DNA from: CAWGCA01 sp963820955
GTDB lineage: Bacteria; Pseudomonadota; Gammaproteobacteria; Chromatiales; Chromatiaceae
Length of the DNA stretch: 44,786 nt
Direction: 5' to 3'
Assembly (NCBI GenBank): GCA_963820955.1
Contig: CAWGCA010000014.1
Span: 1 to 44,786, forward strand
The translations under genes were made by a program, and so were the position numbers. The stretch's first letter is position 1. Every line of letters begins with the position of its first letter. The notes beneath the pieces are model-generated. The model saw only the letters and a program-made list of their open reading frames with translations. It was not told the DNA's origin and made no database searches. Positions 17,707-27,008 of the stretch are shown here, piece after piece.

Positions 17707-20031
17707 ATGATCACACAAAACCAAATCAAGCGGACGCTGTCGACGCCCGCGAACATAGAATATATCAGGCAGCTGCTGGAGAACGAAGATATTCTCCATC
17801 GAACGGATTTAGCTGCACGAACCTGTAAGCATTTTAAATTTTATGATGCGCGTGGCCAGATCCAGATCAGTAGTTGCGCGAAGGCGTTGCGGCAGTTGGA
17901 GCAGGCCGACCACATTACGTTGCCTGGTATACGACGCAAACGGGCCAAGAAACAGTCTCGCCGTTTACCCGAACCTGTACCGCTGCCTATTGATGTTCCG
18001 CGTGAGGTCGGTGGTGTTGAGGATTTACGGCTGGTGCTGGTGTGTAGCGATGAAGAGAAGCGCGTATGGAATGAGTTGATGCTTAGCGAGCATCCATTAG
18101 GTGAAGGTCCACTGGTGGGTCGGCAATTACGCTACTTGATCAATTCCCGACACGGCTGGCTGGGTGGCTTTGGATTTGCCGCGGCAGCCTTGCAACTGGC
18201 GGACAGGGACAGGTGGATTGGGTGGGATAAGGAGCAACAGCAAGCCCACTTGCATCGGGTGGTCGGCATGAGTCGTTTTCTGATTCGACCGAGTGTGGAC
18301 TGCCACAATCTGGCGTCGAAGGTTTTGAGCATGAGCGTGGCGCAGCTGGCGGTTGATTTTGAACAGCGCTATCAATACAGCCCCTATCTGCTGGAGAGCT
18401 TTGTGGATACGGAGCGCTACTCAGGTGCCTGTTATCGGGCGGCCAACTGGATCGAGATCGGGCAAACCAAAGGGCGTGGCAGACAAGATCGGTTTTCCAA
18501 ATCGGCACTCAGCCACAAGGCTATTTATGTCTACCCGTTGGAAAGCGGATTCAGGAAACAGTTGGGGCTATCGCCTAATGTGGGAGCAGGCGCATTAGAC
18601 GTAGCGGAAGGATTAGATGCGCAGTATTGGGCTGAACAGGAGTTTGGCGATGCACGACTGGGCGATAAGAGGTTGAGTAAAAGACTGGTCAGTGTGGCCA
18701 AGGCCAAAGCTGAGGTGCCAACCCGTGCCTTTAGTGGCGTTGCCAAGGGTGACTGGGCAGCCACCAAAGCCTACTACCGGATGATCGATCAACCGGAAAC
18801 CTCGGCGGTCACCATGGCTAATATCCTGGCGCCTCACCGTCAGCGCACCGCGCGACGGATGATGGGGCAAAACACGGTGCTGTGTTTGCAAGATGGCAGC
18901 GAACTAAATTACACCAACCTGGATAGCTGTACCGGCTTGGGCGAACTCAAAGCTAATCAGACCGGCGCCAAGACAATGGGACTGAATTTGCATTCAACGT
19001 TCGCAGTGGCTACTAACGGTCTTCCTCTGGGGGTAGTAAAAGCTCAGTGCCTTGCCCCGAAGATCAAACCAGCCACTGACAAACGCAAACCATCGCAGAT
19101 CCCGATTGAGGAAAAAAAGACCTTTGTCTGGATCGAGCATCATCGTGATCTGGTGGAGCTGGCCGGGTCTATGCCACAGACGAAGCTGGTTGATGTGTGT
19201 GATCGGGAAGCGGATTTTTTCGAGTTCTTCGATGAGCAACGTAAAAATCCCCGTGTTGATATCCTGATCCGAGCCAAGCATGACCGCAACCTCAAGGAAA
19301 AGCCCTTCAAGTTATTCGCCGCCGTTCGTCAGGCCCCCGTACAAGGCCGGATCCAGGTTCCGATCCCGAAGCAAAGTGCCCGAACCAAGAAAAGCAAACA
19401 AAAAGCTCGCGCAGCCCGGCCAAAACGATTGGCGGAGCTTGCGTTGCGTCATCTGCAGATCCAACTGCCTGCGCCAGAATATTATGCCGACAGCCCCCCC
19501 GTTACAGTGGAATTGATTCACGCTGTGGAGGAAAACCCACCAGCGAACACCGAGGCCGTGGAGTGGTTCTTGCTGACCACCGTGACCATCAACTGTGCGG
19601 CGGATATTGAACAGTGTCTGCGTTGGTATACATTACGCTGGCGCATAGAAGACTGGCACCGGGTACTGAAATCGGGTTGCTCTATCGACAAACTCGCCCA
19701 TGAGAGCGCAGAACGTCTGCGTCGAGCCATCGCGATCAATCTGGTCGTTGGTTGGCGAATTATGTTGATGACACTGCTGGGTAGAGAAACTCCGGGACTC
19801 CCTGCCGAGATACTCTTCTCTGACATTGAAATACGCACCCTGCGGGCTTACGCTAAAAAAAAAGAATTGAAGCCGCCTACACGACTGGGTGACGCAGTAC
19901 GGCTGGTCGCTTCAATAGGGGGCTATCTGGATCGGAAAAAAGATCCACCCCCAGGACACCAAATATTGTGGTTGGGGTATACGGCGTTTCAGTATATGAG
20001 TACCGGGTATTCACTGATGGATGACGGGTGA
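17707..20031 (+). CDS. Transposase: N-terminal DUF4338 (DruA-like) domain fused to Tn5/IS4-type DDE transposase
   Basis: 774 residues from ATG 17707; a GTG at 17692 adds five. Residues about 1-300 resemble DUF4338, the family of the Druantia protein DruA: an N-terminal winged-helix-like part (DLAARTCKHFKFYDARGQIQ), then LVGRQLRYLINSRHGWLGGF, LADRDRWIGWD, NLASKVLSMSV and YSGACYRAANWIEIGQTKGR. From about residue 300 it is a Tn5-like transposase: the DNA-binding part WAEQEFGDARLGDKRLSKRL, first catalytic Asp in LCLQDGSELNYT, second in DVCDREADFFEFF, and the Glu of the YREK-like motif in LRWRIEDWHRVLKSG. All three acidic residues are present and the frame is intact, so it may be active. Both domain names come from motif recall; a profile search would settle the first. 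Confidence 0.85.
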   Translation: MITQNQIKRTLSTPANIEYIRQLLENEDILHRTDLAARTCKHFKFYDARGQIQISSCAKALRQLEQADHITLPGIRRKRAKKQSRRLPEPVPLPIDVPREVGGVEDLRLVLVCSDEEKRVWNELMLSEHPLGEGPLVGRQLRYLINSRHGWLGGFGFAAAALQLADRDRWIGWDKEQQQAHLHRVVGMSRFLIRPSVDCHNLASKVLSMSVAQLAVDFEQRYQYSPYLLESFVDTERYSGACYRAANWIEIGQTKGRGRQDRFSKSALSHKAIYVYPLESGFRKQLGLSPNVGAGALDVAEGLDAQYWAEQEFGDARLGDKRLSKRLVSVAKAKAEVPTRAFSGVAKGDWAATKAYYRMIDQPETSAVTMANILAPHRQRTARRMMGQNTVLCLQDGSELNYTNLDSCTGLGELKANQTGAKTMGLNLHSTFAVATNGLPLGVVKAQCLAPKIKPATDKRKPSQIPIEEKKTFVWIEHHRDLVELAGSMPQTKLVDVCDREADFFEFFDEQRKNPRVDILIRAKHDRNLKEKPFKLFAAVRQAPVQGRIQVPIPKQSARTKKSKQKARAARPKRLAELALRHLQIQLPAPEYYADSPPVTVELIHAVEENPPANTEAVEWFLLTTVTINCAADIEQCLRWYTLRWRIEDWHRVLKSGCSIDKLAHESAERLRRAIAINLVVGWRIMLMTLLGRETPGLPAEILFSDIEIRTLRAYAKKKELKPPTRLGDAVRLVASIGGYLDRKKDPPPGHQILWLGYTAFQYMSTGYSLMDDG

Positions 20032-20054
20032 TGGGCATAGTTACCCCGTATCTG

Positions 20055-20079
20055 TTTATGGGTAAGAGGCAGAGCTAGG
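20055..20079 (-). repeat. Probable right inverted repeat of the DUF4338-transposase element
   Basis: Ends GGCAGAGCTAGG on the plus strand, 24 bp after the transposase stop; partner of 17646-17670. Confidence 0.45.
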
Positions 20080-20146
20080 CTGGCGTTTTTTACCTGGTGC
20101 GGGTATGGGGGCCGTCCGGCCCGCGACGCGCCTCACACGCGGCGGA

Positions 20147-22060
20147 TTACTCCTCTCGTTTGGTAATCCTGATATCTGCACTATCCCGCAGATTCTGTAA
20201 CATATGGCGAAAGTAGGTATCACCCCGGGTCCGCGTTAACACCGATGCGACTGCGCGCTCGCCGCCGCGCTGCTTGAAATCGTCCATACTGCCCTCGGTC
20301 ACCTTCCCGAGAACAATCACCGCAAAATCACCATTGACGAGCAGCGCCTCGCCGAAGGACTTTTTGCCCTCCTCCGGTCGTGGCATCCGAAACAGGCTGT
20401 TCATTACGGCGGCGGGCGACTCGCGTTCATCCCTTGTAACCGGTCCGCGCTCGACCAGTTCCCATCCGGTCTCTGCGGTTAGCTGCTCCAGACTGCCCCC
20501 CTGCCGCAAGGCCGACAACAGTTCCTTTCCGCGGCTCTGTGCATGAGCCGCCGCCTGTTCCAACTGCAGTGCAGTTCGAATTTCCTCCCGCACTGATTCG
20601 AACGGGCGGACAGCCGCCTCTTCGTGTTCTGTTACTCTCGCCACCACTATGTGCTCAGGACCGATTTCTATTGCCTCGCTATTATGGCCTTCACGCAGCA
20701 CATCATCGCTGAAGGCGGCACCCACCAACTTGCTGGCAACCAGAATTCCCTCACCACCCTGGCGATCGAACCAATCACTGGTTTGGAGTTCCATTCCCAG
20801 CGCCTCGGCCGCCGGCTGCAGGCTGTCCGGATCTTCGTAGGCGAGATCACTGAGACGCTCCGCATATTCGTAAAACAGGCGCCCGGCCTCATTCTTCAAG
20901 TAGGCACTTCGAACCTCATCCTTGGCCTGTTCGAAAGACTTGCCGGCGGTAGGTCGAATCGCTGTCAGCTTGATCAGATGAAAACCGAAGGGGGTCTGGA
21001 CCGGCTCACTGATTTCACCCTCCTGCAGCGCAAACACAACCTCATCAAAGGCTGGATCCATAACCCCACTTTCGAAGAATCCCAGATCGCCGCCGAGATC
21101 CGCCGAGCCCGGATCCTGGGAAAGCTGTTTCGCGAGACTAGCGAAATCCTCCCCGTTACGCGCCCTTTCCAGCGCAGCCATGGCCGTCGCCCGAGCAGCA
21201 GCCACCGCCTCGTCGCCCGCTCCCTGTTCCAATGAAAACAGAATATGGCTGGCCCGGCGCTGCTCCGGGGTCTCATATTCCGTTTTGTGCTGCTCGTAGT
21301 AACCAAGCAGAAGTTCGTCATCGGCTGAGAGTGTTTTAGCGATATTTCCGACATCCAAATCCAGGTATTCCACCTTGACCCGTTCGGGGGCCATGAACTC
21401 CGCCTGATTGCTTTCGTAATAGCTCCGCACCGCCTCATCGGATACCTCTGCCTGGGCCAGAAATTCCGATGCCGGGACCAGCAGGTAACTGAGTTCACGC
21501 TGCTGCTGGCTAAGACGCGCAAACTCTTTTAGTTCAGTAGACGTGGCAAACTCAGAACCAGAGATCGCCTTGGATAGCTGTCCGCTTACGATGGCCTGCC
21601 ACACCTGCGCCTCAAAGCCTGCCGGTGTCAACCCTTGCGCCCGCACCGCACTGGAATAGGCGTCACTGTTGAACACTCCGTTGACCTGAAAAGCGGGGAT
21701 ACTCCGGATGGTGTCACGAATCAGATCCTGCCCAGCCCCCAGCCCTATCTTTTCCGATGCTTGCAGGACCAGCTGATTTCGAATCATGGAATCCAGCACT
21801 TCGGCGCGCAGACGGGCTTCGTCAATCAATTCCGGACGATAATTGTTTCCCAACTGCTGGCGCAGGCGCTGACGATATTCCCGGTAACCGCTTTCAAACT
21901 CCCGTTCGGTGATCTCGTAACCATTGACAGAGGCAACCACCGGCTCGGATCCACCACCCATATAGGACTGTATCCCCCACAAGGCAAAAGGCACACTGAT
22001 GAGGATAACGATGAACCAGGCGATCCAACCCTGAGCGCGTTCCCTGATTTCCTGAAGCAT
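20147..22060 (-). CDS. ppiD: Periplasmic folding chaperone / peptidyl-prolyl isomerase PpiD
   Basis: 637 residues, typical of PpiD. The start MLQEIRERAQGWIAWFIVIL gives one N-terminal membrane anchor with the bulk in the periplasm. A SurA_N-like chaperone region covers about residues 40-220 (NGYEITEREFESGYREYRQR), followed by a parvulin domain around 265-365 (RRASHILFSLEQG, LAKQLSQDPGSADLGGDLGF, PFGFHLIKLT), then a C-terminal helical part. It helps newly exported proteins at the SecYEG exit. It follows the hupB-tRNA block as in Pseudomonas. The strong hairpin at 22112-22133 lies between it and the tRNAs. Confidence 0.95.
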   Translation of the reverse strand: MLQEIRERAQGWIAWFIVILISVPFALWGIQSYMGGGSEPVVASVNGYEITEREFESGYREYRQRLRQQLGNNYRPELIDEARLRAEVLDSMIRNQLVLQASEKIGLGAGQDLIRDTIRSIPAFQVNGVFNSDAYSSAVRAQGLTPAGFEAQVWQAIVSGQLSKAISGSEFATSTELKEFARLSQQQRELSYLLVPASEFLAQAEVSDEAVRSYYESNQAEFMAPERVKVEYLDLDVGNIAKTLSADDELLLGYYEQHKTEYETPEQRRASHILFSLEQGAGDEAVAAARATAMAALERARNGEDFASLAKQLSQDPGSADLGGDLGFFESGVMDPAFDEVVFALQEGEISEPVQTPFGFHLIKLTAIRPTAGKSFEQAKDEVRSAYLKNEAGRLFYEYAERLSDLAYEDPDSLQPAAEALGMELQTSDWFDRQGGEGILVASKLVGAAFSDDVLREGHNSEAIEIGPEHIVVARVTEHEEAAVRPFESVREEIRTALQLEQAAAHAQSRGKELLSALRQGGSLEQLTAETGWELVERGPVTRDERESPAAVMNSLFRMPRPEEGKKSFGEALLVNGDFAVIVLGKVTEGSMDDFKQRGGERAVASVLTRTRGDTYFRHMLQNLRDSADIRITKREE

Positions 22061-22111
22061 TTTGTTTCTCTAATTAGGGGATTATCAGAATAGGTGTTAG
22101 AAAATGACAAA

Positions 22112-22133
22112 CGGGGTATCGATCGATACCCCG
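22112..22133 (-). terminator. Hairpin terminator after the tRNA-Val/tRNA-Asp pair
   Basis: A perfect 22-bp palindrome: arms CGGGGTATC and GATACCCCG around GATC. On the minus strand it is followed by TTTGTCATTTTC, so it likely ends the hupB-tRNA transcript 15 bp after tRNA-Asp and before ppiD. Confidence 0.75.
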
Positions 22134-22147
22134 CATATCTTCAACGT

Positions 22148-22224
22148 TGGCGGAGTGGACGGGACTCGAACCCGCGACCCCCGGCGTGACAGGCCGGTAT
22201 TCTAACCAACTGAACTACCACTCC
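22148..22224 (-). tRNA. tRNA-Asp (GTC)
   Basis: 77 nt with encoded CCA. The acceptor stem is GGAGUGG/CCACUCC, the T arm has GGTTCGAGTCC, and the anticodon stem CCGGC/GCCGG carries the loop CTGTCAC with anticodon GTC. It lies 10 nt downstream of tRNA-Val on the same strand. Confidence 0.97.
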
Positions 22225-22234
22225 TCTTGCATTA

Positions 22235-22310
22235 TGGTGGGTGCTGCAGGGATCGAACCTGCGACCCTCGCCTTGTAAGGGCGATGCTCTCCCAGCTGAG
22301 CTAAGCACCC
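22235..22310 (-). tRNA. tRNA-Val (TAC)
   Basis: 76 nt with encoded CCA. The acceptor is GGGTGCT/AGCACCC, the D arm has TAGCTCAGCTGGGAGAGC, the anticodon loop CTTACAA gives TAC, and the T arm has GGTTCGATCCC. It begins 13 nt after the hupB stop and is probably co-transcribed with it. Confidence 0.97.
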
Positions 22311-22323
22311 TCAGGAAGGCGCG

Positions 22324-22596
22324 TTAGTTTACGGCATCCTTCAGGGCTTTGCCAGCCTTGAAACCCGGACTTCTGGAAGCCTTGATCTGTATTGTATCAC
22401 CCGTCTGAGGGTTCCGCCCGGTGCGGGCTGCGCGTTCGCGTACGGAGAAGGAACCAAAGCCGACAACCGTCACCTGGTCGCCGTCCCTCAGTGCCTTGGT
22501 GATAGCTTCAACCATTCCATCCAGGGCGCGACCTGCCGCTGCCTTGGAGATATCGGCGGCATCGGCCATCGCATCTACTAATTCTGTCTTATTCAT
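22324..22596 (-). CDS. hupB: DNA-binding protein HU-beta
   Basis: 90 residues, the exact HU size. The N-terminus MNKTELVDAMADAADISKA is typical, and the DNA-bending beta arm carries the signature VGFGSFSVRERAARTGRNPQ, followed by FKAGKALKDAVN. It is a nucleoid-associated dimer that bends and compacts DNA. The order lon, hupB, tRNA-Val, tRNA-Asp, ppiD matches pseudomonads. It has its own good promoter at 22690-22719. Confidence 0.98.
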   Translation of the reverse strand: MNKTELVDAMADAADISKAAAGRALDGMVEAITKALRDGDQVTVVGFGSFSVRERAARTGRNPQTGDTIQIKASRSPGFKAGKALKDAVN

Positions 22597-22689
22597 TTAT
22601 ATTACTTCCCCTTTGGTAATGAAAATGCTCTCCCTGGCGTGGCAAGAGAGTCGTAAAGCACGCTATCAACGCATAAAAAACGGGCTCAA

Positions 22690-22719
22690 TTTATACCAGC
22701 GACCAAGAATCAGTGTCAA
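22690..22719 (-). promoter_or_regulatory. Sigma-70 promoter of hupB and the tRNA pair
   Basis: On the minus strand, TTGACA (22714-22719) and TATAAA (22690-22695) are separated by 18 bp. Transcription would start near 22683, giving a leader of roughly 87 nt before hupB. Confidence 0.72.
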
Positions 22720-22851
22720 GCTGAAAAGGCGTAAAATGGCCTGTTTTATGCGCTTTCAGGGTTAAAAAGTGATATCCGGAGGCTCGATTAAGCCGCTCTA
22801 CCCAATACCCGCCCCCTCCGAAACCGAGGTCATCGAACGTGAGATAGAAAC

Positions 22852-25308
22852 CTAATGCCGAGTCAATCCGCTGCCCTTTTTCGCCGCTTTCTTGCGGCTT
22901 GCAACCTTGGGTTTAGCGGCCACATCTACGCCTGTCTCCGCCGCTTCTGGACGTGGTTCAGGCATGCGCGTCAACGCTATCTCCAACACTTCATCGATCC
23001 AACGCACCGGTCGTATATCCAGATTCTGCTTGATGTTTTTTGGTATCTCCACCAAGTCGCGTTCATTTTCCTCCGGAATAATGACAATTTTAATACCTCC
23101 GCGGTGGGCCGCCAGCAGTTTCTCTTTGAGCCCCCCAATGGGGAGCACCTCGCCTCGCAGGGTAATCTCACCTGTCATGGCTACATTGGCCCGTACGGGG
23201 ATCTGGGTCAAGGCGGAAACCAGGCAGGTGCACATGCCTATACCCGCGCTAGGTCCATCTTTCGGGGTGGCACCTTCCGGAACATGGACATGGAAATCGT
23301 ACTTCTGATAGAAGTCCGGCTCCAGACCCAGTAGTTGAGATCGGCTGCGTGCCACTGTTACCGCTGCCTGAATCGATTCTTTCATGACATCACCGAGTTG
23401 CCCGGTCTGAGTCAGCCCGCCTTTGCCCAGCAGCAGCGCCGCCTCGATAGTCAGCAGTTCACCCCCGACCTCGGTCCATGCCAGCCCGGTAACCTGGCCC
23501 ACCTGATCGTGTTCTTCGACCTCGCCATAGCGGAAACGCTGCACGCCCAGATACTTCTCCAGACTGTTGGGGGTGATGGTGATACGCTTCCCCTGCTTCT
23601 TCAGAAGGATTTCTTTCACCACTTTACGGCAGATCTTGGAGATCTCCCGCTCTAGATTACGTACCCCGGCCTCCCGGGTGTAATAGCGGACAATATCGCG
23701 AATAGCACTCTCGCGAATAACAAGTTCGGTTTTTTTCAAACCGTTATTCACTGTTTGCTTGGGCACCAGGTAACGCAATGCAATATTGACCTTCTCATCC
23801 TCGGTATAGCCGGATAGACGAATTACCTCCATCCGATCCAGGAGTGCCGGCGGGATGTTCATGGTATTGGCGGTAGCCACGAACATTACCTCAGAGAGAT
23901 CGAAATCCACCTCCAGATAATGATCAACGAAGGTGTGATTCTGTTCCGGATCCAGCACCTCCAACAGCGCAGAAGCAGGATCGCCCCGGAAATCCATGGC
24001 CATCTTGTCGATCTCGTCCAACAGAAACAGTGGATTACGGGTCCCTATCTTGGAGAGGTTCTGAATGATCTTTCCGGGCAGGGCACCGATATAAGTTCGG
24101 CGGTGCCCACGTATCTCCGCCTCATCACGAACTCCCCCCAAAGCCATACGCACAAATTTACGATTGGTGGCATGGGCAATCGACTGGCCGACCGAGGTCT
24201 TGCCAACACCCGGCGGACCCACCAGGCAGAGGATAGGCCCCTTCAACTTGCGCACTCGTTGCTGTACCGCCAGATATTCGATAATGCGTTCCTTCACCTT
24301 TTCCAGACCATAGTGGTCTGCTTCCAGCACATCCTCCGCAGCCTTCAGTTCGTTACGTATCTTGGTGCGCTTTTTCCAGGGCACATTGACCAGCGTATCG
24401 ATATAGTTGCGAACCACTGTTGCTTCCGCCGACATGGGCGACATCAACTTCAGTTTGCTGAGCTCTGCCAGTGCCTTGGTCTTGGCCTCCTTCGGCATGC
24501 CCGCCGCTTCAATACGATTACCGAGGTCTTCTATTTCGTTCGGCGCCTCTTCCAGCTCTCCCAGCTCTTTCTGAATGGCCTTCATCTGCTCATTCAGGTA
24601 ATACTCCCGCTGATTTTTTTCCATCTGGCGTTTGACGCGCCCGCGTATACGTTTCTCGATCTGCAGCAGGTCGTTTTCCGATTCCATCAGCCCCATCAAG
24701 TGTTCCAGGCGATCACGGATATCCACCATCTCCAGGACATTCTGCTTTTCGTCTAGCTTGAGGGACATATGGGCCGCCATGGTGTCGGCCAGGCGACTGG
24801 GGTCGTCAATGCTTGAAAGGGAGGTGAGTACCTCGGGGGGCACCTTTTTATTCAGCTTTACATACTGATCGAACAGCGCGGTAGCAGAGCGCATAAGCAC
24901 CTCCATCTCCCGCTCCGACACTGTCTGGTCGTCCCGAATGACTTCGATCTTTGCCGTAAAATAGTCTTCGGTTGCAACGAACCGCTCCACCTTCGCCCGC
25001 TCGCCACCTTCTACCAGTACCTTGACCGTTCCATCTGGGAGTTTCAGCAGCTGCAGTATGTTGGCCAGGGTCCCAACCCCATTCATGTCCTCTACCGTGG
25101 GATCATCGGTGTCAGCGCTCTTCTGGGCAACCAGCAGGATCTGTTTGTTGTCCTGCATGGCAACATCCAGCGCCTTGATGGATTTTTCCCGTCCGACAAA
25201 AAGCGGGATTACCATGTGTGGGTAGACCACCACGTCTCGCAGCGGAAGCACGGGTGTCGATAATGTGGGATCGTTGGTCATTTCGGATGTACTCTCTTTC
25301 TGACCCAT
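22852..25308 (-). CDS. lon: ATP-dependent protease Lon
   Basis: 818 residues from ATG 25308, which has a strong AGGAGG ribosome site. The order is an N-terminal substrate domain (PVLPLRDVVVYPHMVIPLFV), a central coiled coil, an AAA+ module with Walker A GPPGVGKTSVG and Walker B LFLLDEIDKM, and a C-terminal protease with the catalytic Ser in PKDGPSAGIGM and Lys in GGLKEKLLAAHRGG. It degrades misfolded and short-lived regulatory proteins as a soluble hexamer. The tail is lysine-rich (SRKKAAKKGSG). A sigma-32-like promoter lies upstream. A longer start at 25332 would sit before the ribosome site and is rejected. Confidence 0.98.
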   Translation of the reverse strand: MGQKESTSEMTNDPTLSTPVLPLRDVVVYPHMVIPLFVGREKSIKALDVAMQDNKQILLVAQKSADTDDPTVEDMNGVGTLANILQLLKLPDGTVKVLVEGGERAKVERFVATEDYFTAKIEVIRDDQTVSEREMEVLMRSATALFDQYVKLNKKVPPEVLTSLSSIDDPSRLADTMAAHMSLKLDEKQNVLEMVDIRDRLEHLMGLMESENDLLQIEKRIRGRVKRQMEKNQREYYLNEQMKAIQKELGELEEAPNEIEDLGNRIEAAGMPKEAKTKALAELSKLKLMSPMSAEATVVRNYIDTLVNVPWKKRTKIRNELKAAEDVLEADHYGLEKVKERIIEYLAVQQRVRKLKGPILCLVGPPGVGKTSVGQSIAHATNRKFVRMALGGVRDEAEIRGHRRTYIGALPGKIIQNLSKIGTRNPLFLLDEIDKMAMDFRGDPASALLEVLDPEQNHTFVDHYLEVDFDLSEVMFVATANTMNIPPALLDRMEVIRLSGYTEDEKVNIALRYLVPKQTVNNGLKKTELVIRESAIRDIVRYYTREAGVRNLEREISKICRKVVKEILLKKQGKRITITPNSLEKYLGVQRFRYGEVEEHDQVGQVTGLAWTEVGGELLTIEAALLLGKGGLTQTGQLGDVMKESIQAAVTVARSRSQLLGLEPDFYQKYDFHVHVPEGATPKDGPSAGIGMCTCLVSALTQIPVRANVAMTGEITLRGEVLPIGGLKEKLLAAHRGGIKIVIIPEENERDLVEIPKNIKQNLDIRPVRWIDEVLEIALTRMPEPRPEAAETGVDVAAKPKVASRKKAAKKGSGLTRH

Positions 25309-25466
25309 TCTGGAACCTCCTACTACCTGCAACGCCTTGTTCCCGCCTCAATCCTAAGAGGCTCTGGTTGTATTAGACCAGAGAAAGACCCAGTTTGACT
25401 CTATCAGGGGACGAAAATACGGAATGACTGGCTTTTCAGCCGCCTTTTAACTCTACTTGAATCGCT

Positions 25467-25495
25467 ATCTGGGGGCGAGCGAGGCGTTATTCAAC
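25467..25495 (-). promoter_or_regulatory. Sigma-32 (heat-shock) type promoter of lon
   Basis: On the minus strand GTTGAA (25490-25495) is followed after 15 bp by CCCCAGAT (25467-25474), against the consensus CTTGAA / CCCCATNT. The -10 matches at 6 of the 7 defined positions, and spacing is in the normal range. It predicts a leader of about 150 nt. lon is a known RpoH target in E. coli. Confidence 0.75.
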
Positions 25496-25551
25496 ACCCA
25501 TCTCCCCCAATCTTGAAGTAGCTGCAACGCGCAACAGCCGACATTGGCCGC

Positions 25552-26823
25552 TCAATCTGAGGCCGCCAGCTGTTTTTCGCCACCTTCGTACATGATGTAG
25601 GGACTATTTTCACCGAGGATAACCGCCTCGTCGACCACCACCTTGCTGACGTTCTCCATCGACGGGAGGTCATACATTGTGTCTAAAAGCACCTGTTCCA
25701 TGATGGTTCTCAAACCCCGGGCCCCCGTTTTCCGTTCCATCGCCTTACGGGCGATCGCATGCAGGGCATCCCTTCGGAATTCGAGCTCACACTCCTCCAT
25801 TTCGAACAGGCGTCCGTACTGTTTAACCAGCGCGTTTTTGGGTTCTGTCAGGATCTCGACCAACGCTTCCTCGTCCAACTCCTCCAGGGTAGCAACCACT
25901 GGCAGACGACCGACGAATTCCGGAATCAGCCCATAGTGAATCAAGTCCTCCGGCTCGACACCAGTCAGTATCTCACCCACCCTGCGGCTATCATCCTTGC
26001 TTCGTACCTCGGCGGAAAAACCTATGCCTCCCTTCTCCGAACGGTTCCGAATCACCTTTTCCAATCCGGAGAAGGCACCACCGACGATGAACAGGATATT
26101 CGAAGTGTCTACCTGGAGAAACTCCTGCTGCGGATGTTTCCTTCCTCCTTGAGGAGGAACTGAGGCGACGGTCCCTTCAATCAGCTTCAACAACGCCTGC
26201 TGCACACCCTCACCGGATACATCCCGGGTGATCGAGGGGTTGTCCGACTTGCGCGATATTTTATCGATCTCGTCGATGTAGACGATACCCGTCTGGGCCT
26301 TATCCACATCGTAATCACACTTCTGCAGCAATTTCTGGATAATGTTCTCCACGTCCTCACCGACATATCCGGCTTCGGTGAGAGTGGTCGCATCGGCGAT
26401 GGTGAACGGCACATTCAGCATTCTTGCCAGCGTCTCCGCCAACAGTGTCTTGCCCGATCCGGTTGGACCGATCAGCAGAATATTGCTCTTGGCAATTTCG
26501 ATATCATCCTTCCTGCCGCTGGAATCGAGCCTTTTGTAGTGATTGTACACTGCAACCGACAGCACTTTCTTAGCCCTTGCCTGACCGATAACGTACTGAT
26601 CCAGGAGAACATTAAGTTCATGGGGTTTGGGCAGCGCGTTGCTTGACTCGGTGCCGCCCTCCTGCATCTCCTCACGAATAATGTCGTTGCAGAGTTCTAC
26701 GCATTCGTCGCAGATGAAGACAGATGGTCCTGCAATCAGCTTGCGAACCTCGTGCTGGCTTTTACCGCAGAAAGAGCAGTAGAGCAGCTTGCCGTCGTCG
26801 CTCCGTGTCTTGTCATCACTCAT
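25552..26823 (-). CDS. clpX: ClpX, ATPase subunit of the ClpXP protease
   Basis: 423 residues, one short of E. coli ClpX. The N-terminal zinc-binding domain has CSFCGKSQHEV and ICDECVELC. The AAA+ module has Walker A GPTGSGKT, the substrate-gripping pore loop AGYVGED and Walker B IVYIDEIDKI. It unfolds tagged proteins and feeds them to ClpP, whose gene lies just upstream. ATG 26823 is preceded by AAGGA; the frame extends ten codons further without family similarity. A separate promoter precedes it. Confidence 0.98.
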   Translation of the reverse strand: MSDDKTRSDDGKLLYCSFCGKSQHEVRKLIAGPSVFICDECVELCNDIIREEMQEGGTESSNALPKPHELNVLLDQYVIGQARAKKVLSVAVYNHYKRLDSSGRKDDIEIAKSNILLIGPTGSGKTLLAETLARMLNVPFTIADATTLTEAGYVGEDVENIIQKLLQKCDYDVDKAQTGIVYIDEIDKISRKSDNPSITRDVSGEGVQQALLKLIEGTVASVPPQGGRKHPQQEFLQVDTSNILFIVGGAFSGLEKVIRNRSEKGGIGFSAEVRSKDDSRRVGEILTGVEPEDLIHYGLIPEFVGRLPVVATLEELDEEALVEILTEPKNALVKQYGRLFEMEECELEFRRDALHAIARKAMERKTGARGLRTIMEQVLLDTMYDLPSMENVSKVVVDEAVILGENSPYIMYEGGEKQLAASD

Positions 26824-26901
26824 ACGTCGATCCTTATTCGACCTGTGCCCCACAGTTTCCAGGGTTGATCTGGCACATCAAAGATTTCTGATATAAGGCC
26901 C

Positions 26902-26929
26902 ATAATATCCAATTGCAAGCAGTTCGCAA
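26902..26929 (-). promoter_or_regulatory. Probable sigma-70 promoter of clpX
   Basis: On the minus strand TTGCGA (26924-26929), a 16-bp spacer and TATTAT (26902-26907). It lies in the 185-bp gap between clpP and clpX and would give clpX expression independent of clpP. Confidence 0.5.
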
Positions 26930-27008
26930 GAATCCGTTGCGTCAATTTTCCGTCACTTGATAATTTCACCGGCATCTTTTACTTGCCTCCCAAGGGCAGC
27001 AACCGCCC

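Larger units (their letters stand above)
17646..20079 (+). mobile_element. 2.4-kb transposable element with a DUF4338-Tn5-like transposase
   Basis: The ends are placed at imperfect inverted repeats beginning CCTAGC: left at 17646-17670 and right at 20055-20079, with about 16 of 25 positions matching when the right end is reverse-complemented. I could not recognise a clean target duplication; the left flank is a run of overlapping CTAG palindromes, which blurs the boundary. One gene fills the element. It sits in the 3'-3' gap between fabI and ppiD, so neither gene is interrupted. End positions are approximate. Confidence 0.7.

Noticed and set aside
17646..20079. A complete Druantia defence system
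   Set aside because: Only a DruA-like domain fused to a transposase is present; no helicase DruE or other Dru genes flank it, and the neighbours are fabI and ppiD.
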